The notes: generated by a model from the sequence alone, not told the origin. 64,000 nt of DNA from JABGQS01 sp963674545 (GCA_963674545.2 CAXXFB010000001.1:2852001-2916000); one strand, 5' to 3'. Positions 1-9,744 are shown, counted from the first letter of the stretch. Made by a program: numbers and translations.

Positions 1-137
1 TCGGATGGAAGCCTGCATATACGTTTGAACAGGGAATAGAACAAACGATACGCTGGTATTTGGAAAATAATGATTGGCTTTCTAATGTACGCAGCGGTAA
101 ATACTTGGAATATTTTAATACGCACTACAATATCTAG
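1..137 (+). CDS. dTDP-glucose 4,6-dehydratase-like protein, C-terminal fragment
   Basis: Only the last 44 codons are in the window; the reading frame enters from the left edge and stops at TAG 135-137. The tail reads GWKPAYTFEQGIEQTIRWYL, the pattern seen at the C-terminus of RmlB and related nucleotide-sugar epimerase/dehydratases of the extended SDR family. If it is RmlB, it makes dTDP-4-keto-6-deoxyglucose in the cytoplasm for dTDP-rhamnose synthesis, which fits the rhamnosyltransferase-like genes that follow. The catalytic YxxxK region lies outside the window, so another sugar-nucleotide epimerase of the same superfamily is possible. Confidence 0.7.
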   Translation, partial: GWKPAYTFEQGIEQTIRWYLENNDWLSNVRSGKYLEYFNTHYNI

Positions 138-154
138 GGAAACAGGGAGGCAAT

Positions 155-925
155 ATGCCAAAGCATATAGCATCAATATCAATTGTTACTTACAACAGCG
201 AAGAGTACATAGGCAATTTGCTGGATTCTTTGCATGTACACCTTCCTGATATTTGTTTGCCGATATACGTTGTGGACAATGCTTCAACAGACAATACTTT
301 AAAAATCTTAGAAAGCAATAAATATAATATAAAAGTGATTTCGAATGTACACAATTTGGGATTTGGTGCAGGACATAATAAAGCAATCAGCCAAATCGAT
401 TCTAAATATCATTTTTTAATCAATCCCGACATTGTTATCGACTCGGATGTAATCAGTAAAATGATCGAGTATTTTGACAAAAATGAAAATGTCGGTATAT
501 TAGTTCCAAAAGTCCTTAATCCAGACGGAACGGTGCAGGTTCTGCCGAAAAGAGACCCAAAGATAATATCACTTATTTCGAGAAGAATAAATATTAAACC
601 GCTTCGTAAATATAGAGAAGAATACGAGATGCTCGAATTTGATGAAAACAGCTCGTTCGATATTGAATTTGCGTCCGGTTGCTTTATGGGTATCAGAACA
701 GACCTATTAAAAGAAGCGGGCGGGTTTGATGAAAGATATTTTTTATATTTCGAAGACGCAGATCTGTCAAGGAGAATAAGAGCGCATTCGAGTGTGCGAT
801 ATAACCCGAATCTCTTCGTTTATCACTATTGGCAGCGTGCGGGGGCAAAAAGTTTAAAATACTTTATAATACAAATAATTTCAATGTTAAAATATTCATT
901 GAAATGGAAAAATGACAAGATATGA
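155..925 (+). CDS. Family 2 glycosyltransferase, rhamnosyltransferase-like (WbbL type)
   Basis: This 256-residue protein has the GT-A fold signatures of family 2: the N-terminal strand SISIVTYNSEEYI, the nucleotide-binding VDNAST at about 40-45, NPD at 90-92 in the DxD position, and FEDADLS near 199-205, which resembles the catalytic ED loop of WbbL/RfbN-type rhamnosyltransferases. No membrane anchor is evident apart from a hydrophobic C-terminal stretch. It would transfer an activated sugar to a lipid-linked oligosaccharide at the inner face of the membrane. The start ATG has AGGGAGG a few bases upstream. It follows the RmlB-like fragment closely and overlaps the next glycosyltransferase by ATGA, so the genes are probably co-translated. 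Donor and acceptor cannot be read from the sequence. Confidence 0.88.
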   Translation: MPKHIASISIVTYNSEEYIGNLLDSLHVHLPDICLPIYVVDNASTDNTLKILESNKYNIKVISNVHNLGFGAGHNKAISQIDSKYHFLINPDIVIDSDVISKMIEYFDKNENVGILVPKVLNPDGTVQVLPKRDPKIISLISRRINIKPLRKYREEYEMLEFDENSSFDIEFASGCFMGIRTDLLKEAGGFDERYFLYFEDADLSRRIRAHSSVRYNPNLFVYHYWQRAGAKSLKYFIIQIISMLKYSLKWKNDKI

Positions 926-1884
926 GCGAAACTTTAAGAAAGCAAAAGGCTTCTGTAACCATACTGCTTGCAACTTATAACGGTGAAAAATATCTAGCAG
1001 ATCAGCTGGAATCGATTATTGATCAAACGTATAAGAATTGGAGGTTACTGATATCAGACGACAATTCGAAAGACAAGACGCTCAAAATACTAAAGTTGTA
1101 CCAAAGAAAACATACTGATAAGATTGAAATCTTGGAAAGCCCCGTATCATTCGGCTCTGCCAAAGACAACTTTTTTTATCTTATCAACAATGCAGATTCG
1201 GACTATGTAATGCTATGCGATCAAGATGATGTCTGGCTGCCAAATAAAATAGAAATTACTTTAAAACGAATGAAGCAGCTTGAATCATCTTCGAATGCCG
1301 ATTGCCCGGTTTTAGTGTTTACAGATCTTTTAGTAGTGGACGAGAGCCAAGAACTAAGAGCAAGCTCGTTTATGAAATACTCAGACCTTTGCGGAAAAAG
1401 AACGGGACTGAATAATCTGCTCATTCAAAATATAGCAACTGGGTGTACAATTATGATTAATAAAAGTTTACTAATGCTTTCTAAAGAATATTTTAACAGT
1501 GAAATGATACTAATGCACGACTGGTGGCTTTCACTGACTGCTTCAGCATTCGGTAAACTGGAGTATATTGAGGAAGCTACAATAAAATACAGACAGCACG
1601 AGAACAACACACTGGGCGCAAAAAATACACGCAGCATCCGTTACCTGCTTAAAAAAGCTTTTAGCGGCAAAGATATTAAATTATCTATAAAACGCACGAC
1701 GCTGCAAGCTGCTCAGTTTCTTGCTGCCTACGGAGACAGCCTTAATACCGAAAACCGAAAACTTGTCAGAGGATACGCAGCACTGTATAATAGCGGCAAG
1801 TTCAAACGTCTTTGTTTTATGATAAAGAATAAAGTATTCAAATACGGCGTGAGCAGAAAGATAGCGCAAATAATTTGGGGCTAG
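922..1884 (+). CDS. Family 2 glycosyltransferase, RgpB-like
   Basis: This 320-residue GT-A enzyme begins SVTILLATYNGEKYLADQLE and carries CDQDDVW at 99-105, the DxD metal and nucleotide-sugar site typical of the RgpB-like rhamnosyltransferase group. HDWWLSL and the later YRQHENN motif also match that subgroup. It probably adds a deoxyhexose during repeat-unit assembly. The start overlaps the upstream stop by four bases (ATGA). It is a paralogue of the protein at 3339-4328, which shares the CDQDD(V/I)W and YR.HENNT motifs, so the two may add successive similar sugars. Specificity is inferred only from motif resemblance. Confidence 0.88.
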   Translation: MSETLRKQKASVTILLATYNGEKYLADQLESIIDQTYKNWRLLISDDNSKDKTLKILKLYQRKHTDKIEILESPVSFGSAKDNFFYLINNADSDYVMLCDQDDVWLPNKIEITLKRMKQLESSSNADCPVLVFTDLLVVDESQELRASSFMKYSDLCGKRTGLNNLLIQNIATGCTIMINKSLLMLSKEYFNSEMILMHDWWLSLTASAFGKLEYIEEATIKYRQHENNTLGAKNTRSIRYLLKKAFSGKDIKLSIKRTTLQAAQFLAAYGDSLNTENRKLVRGYAALYNSGKFKRLCFMIKNKVFKYGVSRKIAQIIWG

Positions 1885-1893
1885 GTAATTCTA

Positions 1894-3342
1894 ATGAATC
1901 TACTTATATTAAGGGAAACTACTGAAACCTTCCAAAAGAAAAAAGCTGCAGCTATTATGAATATTGTATCTTATTTCGCTTTCTGTTTAATAATTATAGA
2001 CTGCGCCGTAAGCGGCGGGGGACACTGGCTGATGATGGGGCCACTCAGCTTCCGTATGATTCTTTTATTGGTTGCTTTTATCTTTGCCGCCCCGTACATG
2101 ATAAAAAGCCTCAACAAATGGGTGAGAGAACCAATGCTGATAAGCTTTGGTTTGTTTGCAGTATATCTGATTGTTTCGGTATTTTTGGGTATAGCAAACG
2201 CAAACCGGACAGATGTTTTATTAAGCGACATTAAGGGGTTTGCATGGTTAACGATGATTCCGGTTGCACTGGCGGTTCTAAATAGCAGAGAGCGGATTAT
2301 TTTCCTGTTGAAGTGTATGGCTGCCGCAGCCATACTGCAAGCGTTGATTATAATTGCATTGAATATTGCATGTTCTTTATATGATAACTGCTTCAGCGTA
2401 TTCTACGAACCCTTAATAAAATTTCAACTGGGTTTTATCGACAGCATTTCTGAAAGAATGTTCAGGATATTCTTCAAGAGTGGTCCATATCTTGCTATCG
2501 GAATTATTATAATTCTCTATCTGCAAAGCCAAAAGAAAAAATTCAGCTGGCTCTACTCCGTCAGCATTGGATTATGTTTTACGGCAATACTATTATCTTT
2601 TACTCGTTCGCTTTATGGGGCGGCTGTTGTTTCTATAGTTCTGTTTTTTGCACTAGGTTTATTTCTTGCCAGACATTATTGGAAGAGAATATTGTTGACA
2701 ATAGGTCTGGCATGTGTGGCAGCGGTCGCTATAATAATGGCAATGCAGGTATTGTTTGGAGCAAACTATTTTCGCTTTGCAATAAGCAGAACATTGTCGA
2801 TTGACATCGTAGAACAAGATCTGCAGAACGAAGAGACTCCAAGCAATGAGGACTTAATGCAGCAAACGTATATCGAGCGCACAAAGGATTCAGATCAAAA
2901 CACCCGGGAAACGATACTGAAGGAACTAAAAAAAATGATTAGCAAAAGCCCGGTTATCGGAAACGGGTTAGGCGCATCGATAAGTTATCGAGATGATGGG
3001 TTTGTTGAATATTTTTATTACGACATACTCAATAAAATGGGTATTGTGGGTTTGCTGCTTTACTATTTCCCGATAGGTTATATGGTATATTTTCTGCTGA
3101 AAAAACGAAAACTATCAGACGATTTAGATCTAACATTTTGTGGTTTGGTATGTTTGTCCGGATTAGTAGTATTTATCTTCATAACATACTTCAATCCGTA
3201 CATGAACTCTTCGGTCGGGATTTCAGGTTACAGTATAGCTATCGGCTGTTTTGGACTGCTTCAAAAGAAAATTAAATTATCAAAAACAACGGCTGTTCAT
3301 AATAGCAGCGGCTCTCCGTTTCAACAGGAGGGCAAATTATGA
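1894..3342 (+). CDS. O-antigen polymerase/ligase-like membrane protein (Wzy/WaaL)
   Basis: This 482-residue polytopic membrane protein has about ten to twelve hydrophobic segments and a large extracytoplasmic loop at roughly residues 295-355, the topology of the Wzy_C/WaaL superfamily. In a Wzx/Wzy pathway such a protein joins lipid-linked repeat units outside the cell or ligates the finished chain to its acceptor. Sequence conservation in this family is low, so the call rests on topology and on its place between glycosyltransferases and a flippase. The last codons overlap the next glycosyltransferase start by ATGA. The ribosome binding site before ATG 1894 is weak (only TAGGT is visible). 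Confidence 0.75.
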   Translation: MNLLILRETTETFQKKKAAAIMNIVSYFAFCLIIIDCAVSGGGHWLMMGPLSFRMILLLVAFIFAAPYMIKSLNKWVREPMLISFGLFAVYLIVSVFLGIANANRTDVLLSDIKGFAWLTMIPVALAVLNSRERIIFLLKCMAAAAILQALIIIALNIACSLYDNCFSVFYEPLIKFQLGFIDSISERMFRIFFKSGPYLAIGIIIILYLQSQKKKFSWLYSVSIGLCFTAILLSFTRSLYGAAVVSIVLFFALGLFLARHYWKRILLTIGLACVAAVAIIMAMQVLFGANYFRFAISRTLSIDIVEQDLQNEETPSNEDLMQQTYIERTKDSDQNTRETILKELKKMISKSPVIGNGLGASISYRDDGFVEYFYYDILNKMGIVGLLLYYFPIGYMVYFLLKKRKLSDDLDLTFCGLVCLSGLVVFIFITYFNPYMNSSVGISGYSIAIGCFGLLQKKIKLSKTTAVHNSSGSPFQQEGKL

Positions 3343-4328
3343 TAAAGATTTCAATAGCGATGACAACATATAACGGAGAGCGTTATATATTGGAGCAGCT
3401 TGAGTCAATAAGAAATCAAACACTTAAGGCGGATGAAGTGGTCATATTTGACGACGCCTCAACTGATCGTACAGCGAAGATAGTCAGCGAGTATATTGAT
3501 AAGAACAATCTGGCATGCTGGCATTTCTGCGTAAACAAATCAAACCTTGGTTATAAGGAGAATTTTTTTCAAGCGATAAAGAGCACAACCGGAGATATTA
3601 TATTTTTGTGTGATCAGGACGATATCTGGCACTTAGATAAAATAAAGATAATGGCCGGGCTGCTTGAAAGCAGACCTAATATAGCAGCTTTAAACACCGG
3701 ATTTAGAGAGATTGACAAGGACGGCAAAAAGATATATTCAAGGAAAAGATTTAACAGGGCTAACCATAATCTGATAAGGGGCAGCATAAAACCAAATACC
3801 TTAAGAAAGTTCGAATTTGACGATATAATATGGCGCAATATATCCCCGGGGTGCACTGCCGTAATATCAAGAGAATGCAAAGAAATGTTTTTAGGGCACT
3901 ATTCAAGGATGTGCCCGCATGATTGGGAATTGAACATTTTTGCTTCTTTGATCGGCGGCCTATATTTTTATAACAGCGAGTTTACAAGTTACCGAATTCA
4001 TGAGAATAATACGATAGGAATAATTAAGTTGTCGCTGCAAGAGCGGTTGTCGCTCAAGGCAGACAACGAGCAGAGTAATAAGCATGCGGAAAGCGAGTGC
4101 GAGAGAGCGGATTATTATTACAACTCAGAATGGTCAGAGAATCTTGATCCTGCAAAAAGACGCACATTGATGAGATATCGGCAATTAACAAAACTGCGAA
4201 GCCAAATGGTATCAAAACCGGGTATAATAATTTTCATAAGAGCCATGCTGCATATGAAAAACTATTTAAAGTTGATGGGACCGCAGGGAATCTTAGATGA
4301 TTTGAAGCACGCTTTGGTAAAACGGTAA
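3339..4328 (+). CDS. Family 2 glycosyltransferase, RgpB-like (second copy)
   Basis: This 329-residue GT-A protein opens ISIAMTTYNGERYILEQLE, has IFDDASTD near 36-43 and CDQDDIW at 91-97, and later carries HDWELN and YRIHENNT. These are the same landmarks as in the protein at 922-1884, so the two are paralogues. The C-terminal third is basic and may contact the membrane. It starts inside the stop of the polymerase-like gene (ATGA overlap), placing it in the same transcript. The likely role is addition of a deoxysugar to the repeat unit on the cytoplasmic face; the exact sugar is unknown. Confidence 0.87.
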   Translation: MIKISIAMTTYNGERYILEQLESIRNQTLKADEVVIFDDASTDRTAKIVSEYIDKNNLACWHFCVNKSNLGYKENFFQAIKSTTGDIIFLCDQDDIWHLDKIKIMAGLLESRPNIAALNTGFREIDKDGKKIYSRKRFNRANHNLIRGSIKPNTLRKFEFDDIIWRNISPGCTAVISRECKEMFLGHYSRMCPHDWELNIFASLIGGLYFYNSEFTSYRIHENNTIGIIKLSLQERLSLKADNEQSNKHAESECERADYYYNSEWSENLDPAKRRTLMRYRQLTKLRSQMVSKPGIIIFIRAMLHMKNYLKLMGPQGILDDLKHALVKR

Positions 4329-4348
4329 ATATATAAGGAGGAAGGTAT

Positions 4349-5143
4349 TTGAGAGAAAACCGTATCTACGTTGTAATAGTTATTTATAACAAGCAATGTA
4401 AAACATCAATAACTTGTTTATGTCTGGAGGAAATCAAGGGGATCAACGTTATTCTTGTTGATAACAGTACACAAGATAATGATAATAAAGTTTTCGCAGA
4501 GGAACATAGCTGGACATACATATGCATGAACGGCAACATGGGGCTTGCTAAGGCATACAACAAAGCATTAGAAGCGATTCCGAAGAGCCAAGCGCTTGTT
4601 TGCCTTTTTGATGACGATTCGCAGGTTGATGATGATTACTTTGCTGAGTTGGAAAGGTCGGCGCGAGAGGATGAGACAGCATCAGTGTTTTTGCCGCAGG
4701 TTTATGATAATTATGGTTTAATGTCTCCAAGCATTATCAATGGAATCAAAGAAAGAAGAGCGAAGGATATTGAAGAGATCACTCAGAAAAACATAACAGG
4801 AATAAATAATGGAATGGCTGTCAGACGAAATGTTTACAACGGGTATCGTTATGATGAGAGGTTCTTTCTTGACTATATTGACCACTGCTTTATTAGAGAC
4901 ATGAAAACACTGAAACAGAAAATATTAATTATGGATACTAAGCTGATACATTCAGTGTTCTTTGATGAAACAGATGAAAACTTTGAGGCTGTATCAAAAA
5001 GGATGCAGATATTCAAAAAGGATTATAGCAGATTTTGTGGTAGCTCATTAATAGGAAGAATTAAATACTTGCATTGCATTTTCAGGCATAAGTTATATTT
5101 CTTCTTGAAATTCGGCAAAAAGATAAAATACTTTTTTATCTAG
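4349..5143 (+). CDS. Family 2 glycosyltransferase (TTG start)
   Basis: This 264-residue GT-A protein has the N-terminal pattern YVVIVIYNKQ, VDNST at 38-42 and FDDD at 87-90 as the metal-binding motif, then FLDYIDHCF near 172-180 in the catalytic acceptor loop. The last features resemble RfbF-type rhamnosyltransferases. The start is TTG at 4349, chosen because AGGAGG lies at 4337-4342 with a 6-base spacer and no ATG occurs nearby in frame. The C-terminus is basic and aromatic and may be membrane associated. It follows the previous gene by 20 bases and precedes the flippase, so it belongs to the same assembly line. Confidence 0.84.
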   Translation: MRENRIYVVIVIYNKQCKTSITCLCLEEIKGINVILVDNSTQDNDNKVFAEEHSWTYICMNGNMGLAKAYNKALEAIPKSQALVCLFDDDSQVDDDYFAELERSAREDETASVFLPQVYDNYGLMSPSIINGIKERRAKDIEEITQKNITGINNGMAVRRNVYNGYRYDERFFLDYIDHCFIRDMKTLKQKILIMDTKLIHSVFFDETDENFEAVSKRMQIFKKDYSRFCGSSLIGRIKYLHCIFRHKLYFFLKFGKKIKYFFI

Positions 5144-5180
5144 ATGAAAAAGGAAAAATTACGATAAAAGGATAACAGAA

Positions 5181-6659
5181 GTGAAAAACAGGCTGACTAA
5201 AAACTATATTTACAATCTTATTTACAACTCGCTGAACGTTATCGTGCCAATAATTACAGTACCTTATGTTACACGTATCATTTTACCTGCGCAAATGGGC
5301 GTTTTTTCAACTGCAATGTCGATATTTACAGTCATAGTAATCGTTGCAAGATTTGGTGTTCTAACTTATGGAACAAGAGCAATCGCAATGGTGCATGACG
5401 AAAAAGATATTTTGCTGGATAAATTTCGCAGGATATTCAGTACACAGGTTGCTACAACAATTACGTTTTTAATCCCGGCATTTATTTTTTCACTGGTGCT
5501 TACAGGTGCTTCACAGCTTGGGTGGATCTATGCTGTAAACGCATTAGTAATATTGAATGCAACAGTTGATATCAGTTGGTTCTATAATGGGCTGGAGGAA
5601 TTCAGGATAACTATTTCAAGGAATATATTTGTTAAAGTTATTGCCGTTGCTTTAATATTCTTATTGGTAAAGACGAAAGACGACATAGTGTTATACGCTC
5701 TGATATACATCGTGAGCGCTTTTATTGGCAATCTGTCCATGTTTTTCGGAATCAAAAGATTTGCAGGAACGCTTCGCATTTTCTCGTTTAAGTGGATCAA
5801 GTTATCTGTAATCAAAGAAGCTGTTCCTTATATGGTTCCAATAATACTAAGTATGGTATTTGCTGAAACCAGCAGATACTTTATTTACAGTTTCTCTGGG
5901 CAGGCAATGACTGGTATATACGATCAGGCACTAAAGGTTGTTCGTATGTTAATAATATTGACTTCTGCGCTGATTACAGTTGTTGCTCCCCGAATATCAA
6001 AGTTTGTTGCAGCGAATAACTTAGACGCTATGAAAAGCTACTTTGTCAAGGTATTTACCATTCTGGCATTTCAAACGATTCTTATTTTTTCAGGGATAAT
6101 TGTCGTAGGCAATGATTTTGTCTCATTCTTCTTTGGAGAGGAGTATGCGGCTGTTGCGCCGTTGCTTCAGATTCTGGCGGTTTATCCTTTCATATTTATG
6201 CTTGAGCAAAGTTTGCTTTCACTAATCTTAAGGCCGCTTGGAAACACAAAAGCAATGCTGAAGTCAATTCTAATATCATTGAGCGTAAATATTGTACTAA
6301 ATGCAGCGCTTGTTCCGTTGTTGGGAGTTACGGGGGGTATACTGTCGTTGTTGATTGCAAGTCTGCTTCATGCAGCAATACAGGCGCTTATTGCCCGAAC
6401 CTATATACGCTGGAATCAGATAATAAAGAACACCATATTTATGGCTGTCGCCGCAGGAGCAACAACAGTTGCACTCATGTTTGTGAAGAAGCAGATCAGT
6501 TTTGGCTCCATAGAAGACTTCTTTGTTTTTGGGACTCTTTGTGTTGTGTTGTATAGTAGCATAGTCCTTATATTGAGCAAAGATATCAGAATGTTTTTAC
6601 TGCAATACATTAGAAACATAACCGATAGGATAAGAAATAAAAAGACCGGTGATAGATAA
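5181..6659 (+). CDS. Wzx-like polysaccharide flippase
   Basis: This 492-residue protein has twelve to fourteen predicted membrane segments and begins KNYIYNLIYNSLNVIVPIIT, with PYVTR and the G(V/I)FS pattern that characterise the Polysacc_synt (MOP/MATE) family. Such proteins move undecaprenyl-linked repeat units across the cytoplasmic membrane. The start is GTG at 5181, with a weak AAAGGA upstream. Finding Wzx beside a Wzy-like protein supports a Wzx/Wzy-type pathway rather than an ABC-exported polymer. After its stop there is a promoter-like element, so the modification genes that follow may be transcribed partly on their own. Confidence 0.9.
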   Translation: MKNRLTKNYIYNLIYNSLNVIVPIITVPYVTRIILPAQMGVFSTAMSIFTVIVIVARFGVLTYGTRAIAMVHDEKDILLDKFRRIFSTQVATTITFLIPAFIFSLVLTGASQLGWIYAVNALVILNATVDISWFYNGLEEFRITISRNIFVKVIAVALIFLLVKTKDDIVLYALIYIVSAFIGNLSMFFGIKRFAGTLRIFSFKWIKLSVIKEAVPYMVPIILSMVFAETSRYFIYSFSGQAMTGIYDQALKVVRMLIILTSALITVVAPRISKFVAANNLDAMKSYFVKVFTILAFQTILIFSGIIVVGNDFVSFFFGEEYAAVAPLLQILAVYPFIFMLEQSLLSLILRPLGNTKAMLKSILISLSVNIVLNAALVPLLGVTGGILSLLIASLLHAAIQALIARTYIRWNQIIKNTIFMAVAAGATTVALMFVKKQISFGSIEDFFVFGTLCVVLYSSIVLILSKDIRMFLLQYIRNITDRIRNKKTGDR

Positions 6660-6711
6660 AACGAGAAGTAAGGGTTATCTATAATAAAAACCGGTTCGGA
6701 ACATTGAGTAT

Positions 6712-6719
6712 GCTATAAT
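6712..6719 (+). promoter_or_regulatory. Extended -10 promoter element
   Basis: TGCTATAAT fits an extended -10 box (TGn-TATAAT). No clear -35 is visible 17 bases upstream, which is acceptable for an extended -10 promoter. It lies in the 113-base gap between the flippase and the oxidoreductase gene and could give internal transcription of the modification genes. Confidence 0.45.
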
Positions 6720-6772
6720 AAGGTGATTGCTGCTGTAATTTGTATTGAGATAAGCAGATACAGGGGGTAGGG

Positions 6773-7660
6773 ATGAGTAAAATAGGACTAATTGGATGCG
6801 GGAGATGGGGGAAACTAATATTAAGAGATTTACTGTCTCTTAATTGTGAAGTGTATGTTGCGGCGATTACAGAAAAAACCATGCAATATGCAGTTGAAGC
6901 CGGAGCCAGTAAAGCGTACGGTAATTATGAGGAGCTTCCTGAATGTGACGGCTATGTGGTTGCGGTTCCGATACCCAGTCTTGCAGATATCTGTGCCGGT
7001 CTGTTAAAGCAAAGGAAGCCTATTTTTTCAGAGAAAACACTGTGCGTATCTATAGAGGACTATGATCGGTTGAAAGGTTTGGGTGGGCAGGATTATATTT
7101 TTCTTATGCATAAGTGGCACTATCATCCAGGCATTGAAGCTTTGAGAGTTGTTGCACAGTCTGGTATCATTGGGGAGATTAAGGAAATTATGACCCAAAG
7201 ACATTCATGGCCTGACAGTCTGCACGGCGGTGATGTTTTTTCCGCACTTGCTGTTCATGACCTAACGATTATCAAACATATTCTGGGTTACATTCCTTAC
7301 AAAGTAAGGGCAATCAACATAGTAAATGATGATAGTGGTCTCCCCGTAAGTTTTACAGCAATGATAGGTAACAGCCCAGCAGCCGTTTTGTCTGTTAACT
7401 GCCGGCACACCAGCAAGAGAAGCGGAGTTAGCATTCATGGGAGTAAAGGGACTGCAGAGCTTTATCACGCATACGACGATCATATAAAACTTAGAAATGA
7501 ATATGGTGAGAAACAAATACCGATAGATACGACATTTCCTTTGTATTTAGAGTTAAAAGAATTCGCAACGTATTTGAATGGCGGGACAAAGCCAAGCTAT
7601 GGCTTAGACGAATCCTTGGAAATAGCTACTGCATTATCCAAGCTTAAGAAATTTGAATAA
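6773..7660 (+). CDS. Gfo/Idh/MocA family oxidoreductase (short form)
   Basis: This 295-residue protein begins with a Rossmann dinucleotide loop, IGLIGCGRWGK, and has the EKTL motif near residue 87, the position of the conserved EKP that holds the catalytic lysine in this family. The C-terminal part follows the mixed alpha/beta substrate domain. It is shorter than the usual 330-370 residues. Family members oxidise or reduce sugars and sugar nucleotides with NAD(P). Here, within a polysaccharide locus, it probably acts on a nucleotide-linked sugar together with the radical SAM protein downstream; the substrate is unknown. AGGGGGTAGGG precedes the ATG. Confidence 0.82.
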   Translation: MSKIGLIGCGRWGKLILRDLLSLNCEVYVAAITEKTMQYAVEAGASKAYGNYEELPECDGYVVAVPIPSLADICAGLLKQRKPIFSEKTLCVSIEDYDRLKGLGGQDYIFLMHKWHYHPGIEALRVVAQSGIIGEIKEIMTQRHSWPDSLHGGDVFSALAVHDLTIIKHILGYIPYKVRAINIVNDDSGLPVSFTAMIGNSPAAVLSVNCRHTSKRSGVSIHGSKGTAELYHAYDDHIKLRNEYGEKQIPIDTTFPLYLELKEFATYLNGGTKPSYGLDESLEIATALSKLKKFE

Positions 7661-7696
7661 ATGATTATAATAAATAAAAATTTAAGGAGCCTCTAA

Positions 7697-8773
7697 ATGT
7701 TTGAAGACAAAAACAAAATATTTACACCTGCGAAAGTGGCCGGTGAAAAGCAGAAGGTAGAAGCATATTTGAATGGAGAGCGTTTTTTTCCGACAACTAT
7801 TGAACTCGACTTAACACAGCTTTGCTCCCGGAACTGTGTCGGATGCCCTTACGGAGTATCAAGAAGACCTGGTCTGACATTACAGCTTCCGTTTCTGGAT
7901 CGGCTTTTCAGCATAATAGGCCAGATGACTCCGGGCATCGTTTTCTCAGGCGGAGAGCCGACGATAGTACCGCATTTCGGAGAAACAATAAAGACAGCCA
8001 GGAAAAAGGGCTTCAAGGAAATTGCCATTATTTCTAACGGAGAGAATATTGACAAACCCCAAGTTCAAGACGCTCTTATGGAGAACGCTACAGCTATACG
8101 CATATCGATGTACGAGTGGCAGGAAAAAGAAACGGAGCATTTTACAAAAACCTTGAAAAAAATAGAATCGCTTCGCAACCGTATTGTAAAAGAAGGAAGC
8201 CGGCTTGAAATAGGCGCTTCGATGCTTACCAGACATGAATTAAATCACAGATACGAACCTGTTGGGCTGCAGGCTCTGAACTCTGGGATAGACTGGTTGT
8301 ATTTTCATCCTTATTGCATCGACTGGGATAAACAATATCCGAAAAGAGCAAACCAGGCGGGCGTTATTGATGCTGTTGAGAAACTTAAGGAAGTTGCGCC
8401 TTTCGGCTCAAACATTCAGATACCTTATGAAAGATATTCAGATGCAGAGCTGCACTTTGACAAACTGCACGGTTCATTTTTCCTGATTCAAGTTGGCGCA
8501 GATGGTAAGAATTATGCGGGACCTGAATGCAAATATGAGAAAGAAGCAGAGCTTCTTGATCTTAATGAATATATGGAAGACGATTTTTTATGGCACCCAA
8601 AAAGAGTCGAGGTGCTAAACGGATTAAACAGTAGCAACTACAGGCATATAGGAACAAAACACAGACCTTCTATTTTTAGTGACTATCTGCAAAAAGTCAT
8701 TGATTCTAAAAAGTCAGAAAAAAATGAGACGCAGGCCGAATCTAACAGTTTTTCTTATCCAAACATTATCTAA
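7697..8773 (+). CDS. Radical SAM protein
   Basis: This 358-residue protein carries the radical SAM cluster motif CxxxCxxC as C43, C47 and C50 (LCSRNCVGC) and the SAM-binding GGEP at 85-88. A later cysteine occurs in AGPECKYEKE, but no full SPASM or twitch cysteine set is evident, so a single 4Fe-4S cluster is likely. It would cleave SAM to a deoxyadenosyl radical in the cytoplasm. It sits between an oxidoreductase and a glycosyltransferase inside a polysaccharide cluster, so radical modification of a sugar (dehydration, epimerisation or deoxygenation) is an inference from context only. A ribosome binding site AAGGAG precedes the ATG. Confidence 0.85.
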   Translation: MFEDKNKIFTPAKVAGEKQKVEAYLNGERFFPTTIELDLTQLCSRNCVGCPYGVSRRPGLTLQLPFLDRLFSIIGQMTPGIVFSGGEPTIVPHFGETIKTARKKGFKEIAIISNGENIDKPQVQDALMENATAIRISMYEWQEKETEHFTKTLKKIESLRNRIVKEGSRLEIGASMLTRHELNHRYEPVGLQALNSGIDWLYFHPYCIDWDKQYPKRANQAGVIDAVEKLKEVAPFGSNIQIPYERYSDAELHFDKLHGSFFLIQVGADGKNYAGPECKYEKEAELLDLNEYMEDDFLWHPKRVEVLNGLNSSNYRHIGTKHRPSIFSDYLQKVIDSKKSEKNETQAESNSFSYPNII

Positions 8774-8782
8774 GGAGGCTAG

Positions 8783-9688
8783 ATGAGCGCCATAGCAACC
8801 GTGATTATCCCCACGTTTTCAGATGCAAGATTTGCCGTTTGGGCAATAAAAAGCGTTCAACAGCAAACGGTAAGGAACATCGAAATTTGCATTATTTGCG
8901 ACGGGTCTCCGCCCGAAATGGTTGCGTTCTTCAAGGATATGGCAAATGAAGATTCCCGTATTAGTGTATTTGCATATCCTAAATCACCAAGAACGGGTGA
9001 ACCCTACCGGGATGAAGCCATTAAAAATACAACCGGTAATATTGTGTGTTATTGCTGCCACGATGATCTTTGGTTTCCAAACCATATCGAAACAATGGAG
9101 AAAGCATTAGAAGTCTTTGATTTCACGCATACTTATAATGCCACAGTTAAAAATCCGAAGACTATAAAAAATCCAAATAAATTTTTATCAATCGTACACT
9201 TTGCTGACTTAAGCAAAAAGAAATTTATTAACCGCATGTTAAACAACGATAATTATTTTGGATTGACTTTTGCCGCACATACCAGAAAAGCATACGGCAA
9301 GCTTGAGGAGGGGTGGACTACAACTCCGGATAAAAACATCCCCACCGATCTGTACATGTGGAAGAAGTTTCTGCAGGCGAGCGAAATTACCTGTGGGACT
9401 AAAAAGAAAGTTACTGCTTTGACGTTCCCTTTTCCTTTAAGAAGAGACTTAACTGAAACTGAGCGATACGATGAATTAATGAGCTATTTTGAAAAGCTTA
9501 ATGATCCAGCATTTGCTCGACAGATGAACAGATTTTTATCCATGAGAATCAGAATGAAGTACAGGAATTTTAAAAGAATGTTATTAAAAGTGCCGTTAAT
9601 TATGCGGGTCTGGCAGGCATATAGGGCAAGGCTTCGAAAGAAGTTTGAATGTGAGGCTGCAAAGAGTAACTATGAAAATAGGAACTAG
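8783..9688 (+). CDS. Family 2 glycosyltransferase
   Basis: This 301-residue GT-A protein begins ATVIIPTFSDARFAVWAIKS, has ICDGSPP at about 38-44 and CHDDLW at 92-97 in the metal-binding position. The C-terminal 60 residues are very basic (RIRMKYRNFKRMLLK), suggesting contact with acidic phospholipids. AAGGAGG precedes ATG by a short spacer, and the gene follows the radical SAM stop by nine bases, so both are probably on one transcript. It may transfer the sugar modified by its two upstream neighbours; that link is inference. Confidence 0.85.
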   Translation: MSAIATVIIPTFSDARFAVWAIKSVQQQTVRNIEICIICDGSPPEMVAFFKDMANEDSRISVFAYPKSPRTGEPYRDEAIKNTTGNIVCYCCHDDLWFPNHIETMEKALEVFDFTHTYNATVKNPKTIKNPNKFLSIVHFADLSKKKFINRMLNNDNYFGLTFAAHTRKAYGKLEEGWTTTPDKNIPTDLYMWKKFLQASEITCGTKKKVTALTFPFPLRRDLTETERYDELMSYFEKLNDPAFARQMNRFLSMRIRMKYRNFKRMLLKVPLIMRVWQAYRARLRKKFECEAAKSNYENRN

Positions 9689-9744
9689 CAGAAGAAGCCG
9701 CTGCTATAGAAAAGCAATACATTCAATAGAACAAGGAGTATGAT